From CAZBNB01 sp964493245 (GTDB lineage: Bacteria > Pseudomonadota > Gammaproteobacteria > Legionellales > Legionellaceae), in contig CAZBNB010000008.1 in assembly GCA_964493245.1 (NCBI GenBank), forward strand, positions 29,486 to 93,485: 64,000 nt of DNA, given 5' to 3'. The notes beneath the pieces were generated by a model. That model was not told where the DNA came from. It saw only the letters and a program-made list of their open reading frames with translations, and made no database searches. Position numbers and translations under genes: made by a program. Positions 27,233 through 35,916 of this stretch are shown piece after piece (within the stretch, counting starts at the first letter, position 1; each line of letters starts with the position of its first letter).

Positions 27233-27248
27233 GGAGTGAACACTTACT

Positions 27249-27974
27249 TCAAAGCTCAACATTCAAACGAAGCCCTAACATGAGTGTATTTAATGAAGGG
27301 TTTCCTTGATCTGAGCCAGAGCCACTAATTGCCTCTCCGCTGCTATCTGTTTCGGCTTCATTTTGCGTAGCAGAGCCAAATACATGTAAATAACTGAATG
27401 ATATTCCCCAATAATCGCTTAAATGATACAAAAAGCCGACTTTAATTTCTGGGAAAATGCCACTTTGATCATAGAGACGGGTTAAACCGGTTTTCAACGC
27501 CTCTCGAACGGGGCCTGTTGTTTGATTATCAAGAAGGCGAAGCTGTTGGTTTTGAACCAAGAAACCCACATCGCCTAATACATCCAGGTACTCGAAACGG
27601 TAGATAAAATCAAACAAAACGTCTGTGCCATTCAATTTGGTTTGCGCAGACCATTTGTCGTCGCGCAGTGAGACCATTTTTACACCACCATAATATCCCC
27701 AACCTGCTTCTAGACCCATACCAAATTGGTCGTCTACTGGAAAGTACAACAATCCGCCTGAGGCACGCCCACCCCAAGGCTGTTTGGTGACGGTAGGCGA
27801 ATGGCCATTGAATGAAAAAGGCATGTTTTGAATCCAATTATAAGCCCCCTCTACATTACCAAAAATAATATCGGGCATAATAAGAGACGTGTAATCGCCT
27901 GTTTCTCCTTTGGCATACACGAGCGTATTGATACCAAAAAATAAAAAAATAGCGGCGATTAAATTTTTTTTCAT
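27249..27974 (-). CDS. Probable outer-membrane beta-barrel protein
   Basis: A 241-residue exported protein: signal peptide NLIAAIFLFFGINTLVYAKG. The mature part has alternating polar/hydrophobic strands with Gly/aromatic richness (GGLLYFPVDDQFGMGLEAGW; VGFLYHLSDYWGISFSYLHV) and ends LMLGLRLNVEL, which suits an outer-membrane barrel. No named family is recognised. ATG at 27974 was taken over a TTG at 27977 because AAGGATA is well spaced upstream. It is isolated, with repeats on both sides. Confidence 0.72.
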   Translation of the reverse strand: MKKNLIAAIFLFFGINTLVYAKGETGDYTSLIMPDIIFGNVEGAYNWIQNMPFSFNGHSPTVTKQPWGGRASGGLLYFPVDDQFGMGLEAGWGYYGGVKMVSLRDDKWSAQTKLNGTDVLFDFIYRFEYLDVLGDVGFLVQNQQLRLLDNQTTGPVREALKTGLTRLYDQSGIFPEIKVGFLYHLSDYWGISFSYLHVFGSATQNEAETDSSGEAISGSGSDQGNPSLNTLMLGLRLNVEL

Positions 27975-28040
27975 CAAATATCCTTATATCTTAAGAGAGA
28001 CTCGGTTGAAAACGGATAACTTAAAAACAGGTAAGTGTAT

Positions 28041-28076
28041 ACTCAAATCCAGCCGTTCCCCGGGATTCAAGCGTTC
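28041..28076 (-). repeat. Dispersed ~35-bp motif, copy at the 3' end of hmgA
   Basis: Sequence with core CCAGCCGTTCCCCGGGATTC, inverted relative to the 18279 copy. It ends at the hmgA stop codon, as if the element replaced or follows the gene's terminator. Confidence 0.55.
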
Positions 28077-29314
28077 TAAACAAACGCTTGCCAGCAATCG
28101 GTGTAATTCATTTGTCGTTTAGCGTGCTTCATGGCTGTATCGGTCACTAACCAAGGCTCTTTTGTTTCAAACATAAATGCCAATGTATCTTGATAGTACT
28201 GTGGTTCTAGCTTTTGTTGAATCGCTTTTTGATAAGAATCAACATCAGGTCCATGGCCGCTCATACAATTATGAATACTCACCCCACCGATTTCAAAACC
28301 TTCTTTTTTGGCATCATACTCTCCTTTAACCAGGCCCATTAATTCATTCATGATATTACGATGAAAATAGGGAGGTCTAAAAGTATGATCAGCAACCATC
28401 CAACGAGGCGGGAAAATGACAAAATCAATGTTTGCAACCCCTGGTATTTCGCTTTCAGAAGTAAGGACGGTAAAAATGGATGGATCTGGGTGATCAAAGC
28501 TTACTGTATTAATGGTATTAAAAAGGGATAAATCATAGCAATAGGGTGCATAATTTCCATGCCATGCTACCACATCTAAAGGTGAGCGATGGCGTGTGGC
28601 TTGCCAGAGGTGTTGTTGGTATTTACACAGTAACGTGACAGGTGAGGTTGTTTCTTTTTCAAAGGCGGCTTTGGGGTAAAGGAAATGACGAGGGTTGGCC
28701 AAACCGTTAGCACCCAGTGGTCCTAATGCTGGCAATGTAAAAGGTAAGCCTTGGTTTTCACAGATATAACCTGCCGCTGCTGTATCACATAACTCGACTT
28801 TAAACTTAATCCCGCGTGGTATAACCGCAATTTTTCCTGGGGTTAGATCCAGACGTCCCATCTCAGTATGTAAAATGATGTCACCTAAATAAGGAACCAG
28901 CAATAACTCACCATCGTGATCACTGAAATAGCGATCAGTCATGGAGTGATTGCATAAATAAAGAAAGGTATGTGCGGTTTTGTTGCCTGCTAAATGAAAT
29001 AGTCCATCAACAAAATCAACCGGCTGTGTTGGTAATAAAAAAGGAGCCCAGCGCAAAGGATTGGGAGCTTGTAGATCATCAAATTTTTGCACGATCGTTT
29101 TGCTATAAGGTATAAAGTCACTGTGTACAACCGACGGTAATTGACGGTACAACCAGCTGTGTAAGTTTACATGCCTTGGGCGTGTAAATGCACTGCCGCT
29201 GATTTGCTCTGCATATAAGCCGTGTTGGCATTGTTGAGGGGAGTTTTGATTAGATGGTAAAGCACCGGCTAATGCTTCAGTTTGGTGATGGTTACCAAAT
29301 CCAGATAAATACAT
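28076..29314 (-). CDS. hmgA: Homogentisate 1,2-dioxygenase
   Basis: Opens the aromatic ring of homogentisate to maleylacetoacetate in tyrosine/phenylalanine breakdown. The 412-residue protein shows the family start [26 protein letters not shown] (iron/His region, about 320) and [14 protein letters not shown] (about 350). It is a lone gene; hpd and the fumarylacetoacetase gene are not nearby. In Legionella a homologue limits pyomelanin by removing homogentisate. Confidence 0.96.
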   Translation of the reverse strand: MYLSGFGNHHQTEALAGALPSNQNSPQQCQHGLYAEQISGSAFTRPRHVNLHSWLYRQLPSVVHSDFIPYSKTIVQKFDDLQAPNPLRWAPFLLPTQPVDFVDGLFHLAGNKTAHTFLYLCNHSMTDRYFSDHDGELLLVPYLGDIILHTEMGRLDLTPGKIAVIPRGIKFKVELCDTAAAGYICENQGLPFTLPALGPLGANGLANPRHFLYPKAAFEKETTSPVTLLCKYQQHLWQATRHRSPLDVVAWHGNYAPYCYDLSLFNTINTVSFDHPDPSIFTVLTSESEIPGVANIDFVIFPPRWMVADHTFRPPYFHRNIMNELMGLVKGEYDAKKEGFEIGGVSIHNCMSGHGPDVDSYQKAIQQKLEPQYYQDTLAFMFETKEPWLVTDTAMKHAKRQMNYTDCWQAFV

Positions 29315-29479
29315 AATTCAACTCCTATTTGATAAGGCGAGGTTGCTTCCTCAAAAAGCACAGAAAGTATAATGCTAGCAGCCTCTCTGGGTTAGATGCC
29401 ATGTCATTTTCTTTATTTGTATTGCATTGTATAATAGAAGACTTTAAACATCATCTATTTTTCAGGTGTGGGTGCGAGT

Positions 29480-30211
29480 ATGGCTGGGCATAGTAAATGG
29501 GCAAATATTAAGTTTCGTAAGGGTGCACAAGATGCGAAACGCGGTAAAATTTTTACCAAATTAATTCGTGAAATCACCGTATCTGCTCGCATAGGTGGTG
29601 CGGAAGAATCATCTAACCCTCGATTAAGAGATGCGGTTATAAAAGCGTTAAAAGCCAACATGAAACGCGATACGATAGACAATGCAATCAAGCGTGGCGC
29701 AGGTGGTGTTGAAGGCGCGAATATGATTGAGATGACTTATGAAGGTTATGCCCCTGGTGGTATTGCGATTATGGTTGATTGTTTATCAGACAATAAAAAT
29801 CGCACCGTTTCAGAGGTACGGCACGCGTTTACCAAACACGGTGGTAACTTAGGTACAGATGGATCAGTTGCTTACTTATTTGATAAACAAGGTGAGATTC
29901 TGCTAGCTAAAACAGACCGTGATGAAGCCGCGATGGATGTGGCGATTGAATCAGGCGCACTGGATGTAAATTTACTCGAAGATGGCTATATTGAAATTAT
30001 CACTTCAGTTGAATCTTATCATCACGTATTGGCTGCATTAGAAACGGCACAATTTGAAGTAGAGCACTCTCATTTAACGCAGCGCGCACAAAATATGATT
30101 ACACTCGATACAGAAATGGCTGAGCGTGTTGATAAATTAATAGAAATGTTAGACGATTTAGATGATGTTCAATCGGTGTATAGCAATGCAGATTATTCTC
30201 TAGAAGAATAA
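29480..30211 (+). CDS. yebC: YebC/PmpR-family transcriptional regulator
   Basis: A 243-residue YebC family protein (DNA-binding regulator, also implicated in translation of polyproline stretches). MAGHSKWANIKFRKG is the invariant start, so ATG 29480 was chosen over a GTG at 29468. YEGYAPGGIAIMVDCLSDN (about 90) is also diagnostic. A TATAAT at 29430-29435 could be the -10 element. It precedes ruvC, as in many gammaproteobacteria, but a MITE begins on the base after its stop. Confidence 0.95.
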   Translation: MAGHSKWANIKFRKGAQDAKRGKIFTKLIREITVSARIGGAEESSNPRLRDAVIKALKANMKRDTIDNAIKRGAGGVEGANMIEMTYEGYAPGGIAIMVDCLSDNKNRTVSEVRHAFTKHGGNLGTDGSVAYLFDKQGEILLAKTDRDEAAMDVAIESGALDVNLLEDGYIEIITSVESYHHVLAALETAQFEVEHSHLTQRAQNMITLDTEMAERVDKLIEMLDDLDDVQSVYSNADYSLEE

Positions 30212-30333
30212 CAGGACTGACGCAAAACAACGATCTCTTCGTTGGATTTTACTTTTAATTCGGTCATTTAGTTATCTAAACTCCTTTATTAAAAATAAAA
30301 TCCAATCGACCTCGATGTTTTTCGTAAATCCTG
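30212..30333. repeat. 123-bp palindromic MITE-like element, copy C
   Basis: A 122-base diverged copy starting CAGGACTGACGC and ending CCTG, same orientation as copy A. It starts immediately after the yebC stop. Flanks AATAA and GGTAA match only in part, so the target duplication is eroded. It separates yebC from ruvC. Confidence 0.85.
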
Positions 30334-30404
30334 GGTAATTGAAAATATCCCAGGCAAGAGAGGCTTCTGGCTCGATGCGCTGACCAGTAATAACAAGGAT
30401 GGAC

Positions 30405-30968
30405 ATGACGATTATTCTGGGAATTGATCCAGGCTCAAGGGTGACAGGGTATGGTATTATTCGTGATGATAATCAACGATTAACTTATCTGGACAGTGGG
30501 TGTATTCGCACAGCAGAAGGGGCTTTTAGTGATCGCTTATTACAAATTTTTAATGGAATTTGTGTTTTGATGGAGCGGTTTCAACCCAATGAAATTGCTA
30601 TTGAACAGGTCTTTATTTATAAAAATCCGAGCTCTGCGCTTAAATTAGGGCATGCGCGCGGTGTTGCTATGGTTGCTTGTGCGTCGCATCGTGCTCCCAT
30701 CAGTGAATATTCACCTCGTGCAGTTAAACAGTCACTGGTTGGATATGGGGCTGCTGAAAAAAATCAGGTTAAACACATGGTGATGCAGCTACTCATGTTA
30801 TCAGCCGAGCCGCAAGCTGATGCGGCTGATGCGTTGGCTATTGCGATTACCCATAGCCATCAACGCTTAACACAAGATGCTTTATCGAGAAATACATATG
30901 CAACAAGAAAGTCCTCAAGACGCAGACCATCACAAGCGGATTTCGCATTCATAGGAGATAAACCATGA
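30405..30968 (+). CDS. ruvC: Crossover junction endodeoxyribonuclease RuvC
   Basis: Resolves Holliday junctions. The 187-residue protein has catalytic acids in [14 protein letters not shown] (Asp, about 8), IAIEQVF (Glu, about 67), and [11 protein letters not shown] (Asp pair, about 140). ATG 30405 was chosen because AAGGA lies six bases upstream; the in-frame ATG at 30399 touches that site. The tail is longer and basic ([11 protein letters not shown]). The stop overlaps ruvA by four bases. ruvB is not next to them. Confidence 0.95.
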   Translation: MTIILGIDPGSRVTGYGIIRDDNQRLTYLDSGCIRTAEGAFSDRLLQIFNGICVLMERFQPNEIAIEQVFIYKNPSSALKLGHARGVAMVACASHRAPISEYSPRAVKQSLVGYGAAEKNQVKHMVMQLLMLSAEPQADAADALAIAITHSHQRLTQDALSRNTYATRKSSRRRPSQADFAFIGDKP

Positions 30969-31567
30969 TTGGTTGGCTAAGCGGTTATGTTGTTGATAAG
31001 CAACAACCTGGCAAAGTGGTGATTAATGTGAATGGTGTGGGCTATGATGTGGAAACATCATTGACGACTTTTTTTCAATTAGAATTAGTAGAAGGATTGG
31101 TTACTTTGCATATTCATACCGTTGTTCGTGAAGATGCTTTGTTGCTGTACGGGTTTTTAGAAAAAAAAGAGCGCGCTTTATTCCGATCTTTAATCAAGGT
31201 GAATGGTGTAGGGCCGAAGCTGGCTATGGCGGTGTTATCCAGTATGACGCCAGATGAGTTTATAAACTGCATTCATCAGCAACAAGTGCTGGCTTTAACC
31301 AAATTACCTGGTATCGGTAAAAAAACCGCAGAGCGCTTGGTGATTGAAATGCGAGACAGCATACAATCGTTATTCGGACAAATAGATATGCAAAATGTGA
31401 CGCCGCAATATCGCCAACAAGATGAAGCGATTTGCGCGCTAGAGGCATTGGGTTATAAGCGGGCGGAAGCGAGTAAGGTTGTACAAGATATTGATAATGG
31501 CCAACTTAGTAGTGAGCAACTCATCCGCCAAGCATTACAGCGCTTAGCAATGAAACAAGGGGTTTAA
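30965..31567 (+). CDS. ruvA: Holliday junction ATP-dependent helicase subunit RuvA
   Basis: Binds four-way junctions and recruits RuvB. The 200-residue protein shows N-terminal [12 protein letters not shown], the [11 protein letters not shown] region, the helix-hairpin-helix segments [16 protein letters not shown] and [16 protein letters not shown] (about 77-125), and the C-terminal domain III that contacts RuvB. It is translationally coupled to ruvC. RuvB must be encoded elsewhere, since the PAP2 gene starts on the base after the stop. Confidence 0.95.
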   Translation: MIGWLSGYVVDKQQPGKVVINVNGVGYDVETSLTTFFQLELVEGLVTLHIHTVVREDALLLYGFLEKKERALFRSLIKVNGVGPKLAMAVLSSMTPDEFINCIHQQQVLALTKLPGIGKKTAERLVIEMRDSIQSLFGQIDMQNVTPQYRQQDEAICALEALGYKRAEASKVVQDIDNGQLSSEQLIRQALQRLAMKQGV

Positions 31568-32239
31568 ATGCCACAATTTAATCAATGGTTTAGACGATTG
31601 ACACATCCTTTTAGCGCGATGCTGTTTATATTATTGGTCACGATTGCCATCCTGTATTGGGATCGCCCTTTAGCAGAGTATTTTTATTCTATGCATCTAA
31701 AAGCGCGGTTCCCGATCGTTCATTGGTTTTCTAATATGGGGGCGGCGATTTTATATCTTGTAGGGCTTCCGCTGATGGCGCTGGTTTATCGTTATCTGGT
31801 TCGTAATAAAACGATAGAGATGCGTTGGTGGTTTTTGTGGTGTTGTGTGCTTGTGCCCAGTACCATTAATGGTTTTTTGAAAATAGTGATTGGCCGTGCT
31901 CGTCCACAGTTATGGATTGAGTCTCATACACAAGGTGTTTTTGGATGGGGGCTGAATGGATTATTTCATTCTTGTCCGTCGGGTCATACGACAGCCGTCA
32001 TGGGCATGTTGATTGGTCTGGTGATTCTTTTTCCTCGTTATCGTTACGTTTGGTTGTTTTTAGCGATTGCGTTGGTGATGACAAGGGTATTGTTAGCGCG
32101 TCATTATTTGAGCGATGTGCTAATTTCATGTTATCTTGTCTTTCTAGAATTAAAAATATTCTTTATAATGTTAAATCACATTGACCTTAAAAAATGCAAA
32201 CAAAATGATTTAAAAAGTTTGTGTGCTTTGGTTTCTTAG
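31568..32239 (+). CDS. PAP2-family membrane phosphatase
   Basis: A 223-residue inner-membrane phosphatase with all three PAP2 signatures: KIVIGRARP (K-x6-RP, about 98), CPSGHTTAV (about 135) and TRVLLARHYLSDVL (SR-x5-H-x3-D-like, about 175). About five membrane segments are present. Substrate may be undecaprenyl pyrophosphate, phosphatidylglycerophosphate or a related lipid. The gene occupies the place of ruvB directly behind ruvA. In contrast to the LssY-like protein at 3833, the active site is intact. Confidence 0.88.
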   Translation: MPQFNQWFRRLTHPFSAMLFILLVTIAILYWDRPLAEYFYSMHLKARFPIVHWFSNMGAAILYLVGLPLMALVYRYLVRNKTIEMRWWFLWCCVLVPSTINGFLKIVIGRARPQLWIESHTQGVFGWGLNGLFHSCPSGHTTAVMGMLIGLVILFPRYRYVWLFLAIALVMTRVLLARHYLSDVLISCYLVFLELKIFFIMLNHIDLKKCKQNDLKSLCALVS

Positions 32240-32251
32240 GATGATTGATGT

Positions 32252-33235
32252 ATGAGTAAGCTTACAGATATTCCAATTGTAGTAGAAAGTGGTCAAAAAT
32301 ACCGAACTGAACATGGCGTTTTGGCAATTAAAGATGGGGTTAAAACAACACAAGATACCCATGAGCGCTTACCAAAGCCAGCCTGGTTACGTATGACGAC
32401 GCAAACCAGCGAGACTTATTTAGAAGTCAAAAAACAAGTGAAAGAGCACCGTTTGGCTACGGTTTGTGAAGAGGCGAAATGTCCTAATATTGCTGAGTGT
32501 TGGTCACATGGTACCGCAACCATTATGTTAATGGGGGCTGTGTGTACACGTGCTTGTCGTTTTTGCTCAGTTGATACCGGTAACCCTCATCAATGGCTAG
32601 ACGAGCATGAACCCGCTAAGACAGCACAAACCGTTGCTTTTATGAATTTAGATTACGTGGTTCTGACCTCTGTGAATCGTGATGATCTGCCAGATGGCGG
32701 TGCAAAACATTATGCCGATACGATCTTGGCTATCAAAAATCGTTGCCCTAAAACAAAAATTGAAGCACTGACACCCGATTTTCAAGGTAAACAGCAAGAC
32801 ATAGCCACTTTATTGGACAGTGGTGTCGATGTGTTTGCACAAAACGTAGAAACCGTTGAGCGTTTAACACACCCTGTACGCGACAATCGCGCCGGCTATT
32901 GGCAAACATTACATGTTTTGCAATATGCTAAGCAATACCGTCCTGATGTTCTAACCAAAACCAGCCTCATGCTTGGGTTAGGTGAAACTGATGAAGAAAT
33001 CATTCAAACCATGGATCATCTGCGAGAATGCCAAGTTGATATTTTAACCTTAGGACAATATCTACAGCCCACTAAAAATCATTTACCCGTCGCGCGTTAT
33101 GTGACACCTGAGCAATTTAACATACTGCGCCAAATTGGTTTAGATAAAGGCTTTTTTGAAGTAGCAGCGGGGCCTTTTGTGCGCTCCAGTTATCGTGCTG
33201 ATCGCATTTTTAAGCGTGATAATTTGGGGTTATGA
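32252..33235 (+). CDS. lipA: Lipoyl synthase LipA
   Basis: Radical SAM enzyme that inserts two sulfurs into octanoylated lipoyl domains, after LipB (8216). The radical SAM cysteines CTRACRFC lie near residue 98. The auxiliary cluster is seen as [12 protein letters not shown] near residue 73, and [12 protein letters not shown] at the C-terminus carries the conserved Ser. The 327-residue length is usual. It follows the PAP2 gene by 12 bases, away from its normal place beside lipB. Targets include SucB and other 2-oxoacid dehydrogenase E2 proteins. Confidence 0.97.
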   Translation: MSKLTDIPIVVESGQKYRTEHGVLAIKDGVKTTQDTHERLPKPAWLRMTTQTSETYLEVKKQVKEHRLATVCEEAKCPNIAECWSHGTATIMLMGAVCTRACRFCSVDTGNPHQWLDEHEPAKTAQTVAFMNLDYVVLTSVNRDDLPDGGAKHYADTILAIKNRCPKTKIEALTPDFQGKQQDIATLLDSGVDVFAQNVETVERLTHPVRDNRAGYWQTLHVLQYAKQYRPDVLTKTSLMLGLGETDEEIIQTMDHLRECQVDILTLGQYLQPTKNHLPVARYVTPEQFNILRQIGLDKGFFEVAAGPFVRSSYRADRIFKRDNLGL

Positions 33236-33240
33236 TCTTA

Positions 33241-33426
33241 GGTGCACAGCCCCTAAATGAATAGATATTTAATGAGATCTACCTAATACAGGCCTAGGGC
33301 GCGCCCTCATTATATAACTTATTTTTGGTCACAAAAGCCGATTTTAACCCTTCTACCTACGCCTCGCGGCTTGTCCGCTGGGTCTCTAGCGGCTCTACTA
33401 AGATCCCTGGATCCCGCGGACACGCC
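33241..33426. repeat. Repeat-rich gap between lipA and an orphan gene
   Basis: GGTGCACAGCCCCTAA (33241-33256) is a partial terminus of the 166-bp repeat family. A second palindrome at 33358-33426 has arms GCTTGTCCGCTGGGTCTC and GGATCCCGCGGACACGC around a centre CTAGCGGCTCT. The latter type (GGATCCCGCGGAC) is a known kind of dispersed intergenic palindrome in intracellular bacteria, in my memory. No gene is visible. Confidence 0.6.
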
Positions 33427-34815
33427 CTAATAAAACCAACGAGAAAGCTCATTGACGATTGTTTTCTCGGCCGTAGCAGCCCGTTGATAAAAAAAAGTAA
33501 ACAATTGGCTCGTCACACTGGGCTGCTTTGGTTTTAATGTTGTAACTGGTTCTGGTTCAGTAAAAATATTCAAGAGTTCTCCTTTCAATAAAGGATGATC
33601 ATAAATGAGACTCACTTGTTTAGAGCCATATCGATTAGAGAATTTTCGCAATAAATTTTCTGTAAAACCTCTGGTAAAAAATATATATTGATTCGATGGT
33701 GCAGCGTTAAGTTTTTTTGACTCATCAACAAGCAATACAGGGTTCTGTGCTTCATATTCTGGCACGCTTGGTGATCGGCTCAATGAAGCATATTCCTCTG
33801 CCTTCTCTTCTAGAAAAAAACAAAATAGAAATTCTTCGTAGATTAAATATTGATATTCTAGCAACTCTTTTGTCGTTGGCTTTTTCAGCGAGTTTATCGG
33901 TGTCAGTAGTTCCATCATTGCTATGCAATAGGGTGTTTTACAAAAATCGTTGAAATGTGAATGATCTAAAAAAACAGGTTTGTTCGTAAGCGGGAATCTT
34001 TCACTCAGCATTTGATAGTCTCTGGTTAACTGATAGAGATGCCCAGGCCCCTGTTGGTAGTGATGCAGTGCCAAATCTAACCCTATTTTTAGCGTTGCTT
34101 TGAATGCGTTTTCAGTTTCGACTTGCTCTGGTGTACGTGGTCCTCTTTTTTGAGCACATATTGGCGTGACCGCTTTTGGTTGCTCTTTTTTTCTTTGGAG
34201 CGTTATATTCTCAAATAGATTATTCAATAGAGCATTCAATAGCGGTATCACATGGGGTGTATATTCTTCTTGAGAGCAACAGTTTCCCATTAGAAAATCA
34301 TTAAAAGCCTGGGTTTGATGCCAAACATGAGATGTCCAGTAAGTGTTTTCCTGTGTGGTATTTTCTAAAAAAGGTAAAACGTTATTTCCCAGGCAATCAA
34401 TGAAGGTTGTGTTATGAAAAATAATATTGTCTGTTTTATCCTCTGATGCATAAAAAAAACAACGACAAAAATCTTTATATAGCATGCAAGCATACACCTC
34501 TTCTGCATATGGTGCAGTTTTGTGTGTACATTTTTCAGAATTTAAAATGACGGTAAGGGCTGTTTTACAATATATTGAGTTTTTAAATAAAGTAAAATTG
34601 GTGTCGGCATTTAAATACGGTGCAAGACGAGGAGAATCAAAACAATCAAACACGTCTATGTTATTCAGTATACCAAATGCTTTAATTATTTTTTTTAAAT
34701 GATCTGAACCTTTAAGGTAATGCAATTCAGCTAATGCAATGCCCTGATCAATGAGCAGTTTAAAATCAATTTTAGATCCATCTGTTGATGTTAAGATGGG
34801 TGTTTCATTTGGCAT
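33427..34815 (-). CDS. Orphan protein with internal domain duplication, effector candidate
   Basis: A 462-residue soluble protein without signal or membrane segments. Two halves align: residues about 17-205 and 237-420. Matching pieces are LIDQGIALAELHYLKG with TLKIGLDLALHHYQQG, FKNSIYCKTALTVIL with FCKTPYCIAMMELL, YKDFCRCFFY with YEEFLFCFFL, and VIPLLNALLNNLF with DHPLLKGELLNIF. No enzyme motif is recognised. The linker holds a basic patch (AQKRGPRTPEQ). It lies alone between lipA and sdhC, with AT-rich composition. A host-directed effector is possible, but not shown. Confidence 0.7.
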   Translation of the reverse strand: MPNETPILTSTDGSKIDFKLLIDQGIALAELHYLKGSDHLKKIIKAFGILNNIDVFDCFDSPRLAPYLNADTNFTLFKNSIYCKTALTVILNSEKCTHKTAPYAEEVYACMLYKDFCRCFFYASEDKTDNIIFHNTTFIDCLGNNVLPFLENTTQENTYWTSHVWHQTQAFNDFLMGNCCSQEEYTPHVIPLLNALLNNLFENITLQRKKEQPKAVTPICAQKRGPRTPEQVETENAFKATLKIGLDLALHHYQQGPGHLYQLTRDYQMLSERFPLTNKPVFLDHSHFNDFCKTPYCIAMMELLTPINSLKKPTTKELLEYQYLIYEEFLFCFFLEEKAEEYASLSRSPSVPEYEAQNPVLLVDESKKLNAAPSNQYIFFTRGFTENLLRKFSNRYGSKQVSLIYDHPLLKGELLNIFTEPEPVTTLKPKQPSVTSQLFTFFYQRAATAEKTIVNELSRWFY

Positions 34816-35200
34816 ATTAAAGTATCTTTTCTTCTCTAAACGCGATCGCTGAATCTACTTCGAAGCACTGCTTCTGTGAGTATTTGAGAGATTTTTGTCC
34901 ATTTTTACTTCAACTTATAAGGGATATGATTTCGGAAAAATGAGCAAAATTTCTCAAATATTCAGTACATTAGCTCCTCTTGCGACGACTCAACCGCCGT
35001 GCTTAGAATAATAAATTAGTAGTAGATCAAAAAATGAAAGCGATTACCAGCAAAATATTTTAAAATATTCAGATTACCTGGCTCAAACTGGCATTTTGAA
35101 TGATTAGACGTATATGTACGTGTTTTTTTAGATAGGTATGCTATACTCTGATGTTGTCCGAGAAGATTTTCTAGAATTAACTAATAAGGATAAAAATATC
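34816..35200. other. Intergenic region upstream of sdhC
   Basis: A 385-base AT-rich region between the divergent orphan gene and sdhC. TATTTGAGA at 34881-34889 pairs with TCTCAAATA at 34952-34960, a stem with a long loop. The sdh promoter lies at the 3' end. No gene is supported; a short frame starting at 35138 is the transcribed leader of sdhC. Confidence 0.6.
35139..35147 (+). promoter_or_regulatory. Extended -10 promoter for sdhCDAB-sucABCD
   Basis: TGC-TATACT, an extended -10 element, lies 54 bases before the GTG of sdhC. No good -35 is visible, which is normal for extended -10 promoters. Transcription would begin near 35154, leaving a short leader. Confidence 0.55.
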
Positions 35201-35575
35201 GTGAATCGTCAACGACCTGTCAATCTTGATCTGGCCACGCTAAAATTTCCACCAACCGCGATTGTATCGATTTTGCATCGTGCTTCTGGTGTGTTGATTT
35301 TTTTAGGTATCCCTTTTTTGCTTTATGTTTTAAGCGCTTCGCTTGAATCGGCGACCTCGTTTGTAACCCTTCAACAACAGTTGTCCATGCCGCATTTTAA
35401 GTTTTTACTTTGGATCATTAGTAGTGCATTGGCTTATCATATCTTCGCAGGTATTCGCCATGTCGTACTTGATTTTGGTATCGGTGAGACGATTCAATCA
35501 GCCATTCGTAGTGCGTATGCGCTTATTATACTCACTGGCATAATGGTACTTTTTTTAGGGATCTGGCTATGGTAA
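35201..35575 (+). CDS. sdhC: Succinate dehydrogenase cytochrome b556 subunit
   Basis: Membrane anchor that binds heme b and quinone with SdhD. GTG at 35201 gives NRQRPVNLDLATLKF, the family start, with AAGGA 10 bases upstream; the longer in-frame start at 35138 lies within the promoter. Heme/quinone features: SILHRASGVLIFLGIP near residue 25 and HIFAGIRHVVLDFG with the heme His near residue 85. The 124 residues carry three membrane helices. The stop overlaps sdhD by seven bases. Confidence 0.92.
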   Translation: MNRQRPVNLDLATLKFPPTAIVSILHRASGVLIFLGIPFLLYVLSASLESATSFVTLQQQLSMPHFKFLLWIISSALAYHIFAGIRHVVLDFGIGETIQSAIRSAYALIILTGIMVLFLGIWLW

Positions 35576-35916
35576 CAAACATCACAAGCTTAACGGGTAA
35601 TGGTCTGAAAGATTGGTTGTGGCAGCGTGCTTCAGCAATTTATCTGGCTGTTTATTTTATCTTCTTGTTTTTTTACTTACTTTTTAACCAACCGCTCAAT
35701 TTCACAACTTGGCAGTTACTATGGCAAACGCCTTGGATGCAAATTGCATCTAGTATTGCCATGTTCATGATAGTGTTACATGCGTGGATAGGAATTTGGA
35801 CAGTCACGACTGATTATTTGAAGTGTACAATGTTGCGTGTATCTGTTCAGGGTGTGGTCGGCTTGTTTTTACTTAGTCAATTATTTTGGTGCTTTATGAT
35901 CGTTTGGGGGCAATAA
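35569..35916 (+). CDS. sdhD: Succinate dehydrogenase membrane anchor subunit
   Basis: The second membrane anchor, 115 residues with three hydrophobic helices. Family features: [19 protein letters not shown] (quinone region) and [20 protein letters not shown], with the heme-ligand His near residue 71. It overlaps sdhC and shares the last base of its stop codon with the sdhA start (TAATG), so the four sdh genes are coupled. Confidence 0.92.
   Translation: MVTNITSLTGNGLKDWLWQRASAIYLAVYFIFLFFYLLFNQPLNFTTWQLLWQTPWMQIASSIAMFMIVLHAWIGIWTVTTDYLKCTMLRVSVQGVVGLFLLSQLFWCFMIVWGQ

Noticed and set aside
35138..35200. Longer N-terminus for SdhC
   Set aside because: The extra codons lie within the likely -10 element and have no family counterpart. 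The conserved SdhC start follows at GTG 35201.
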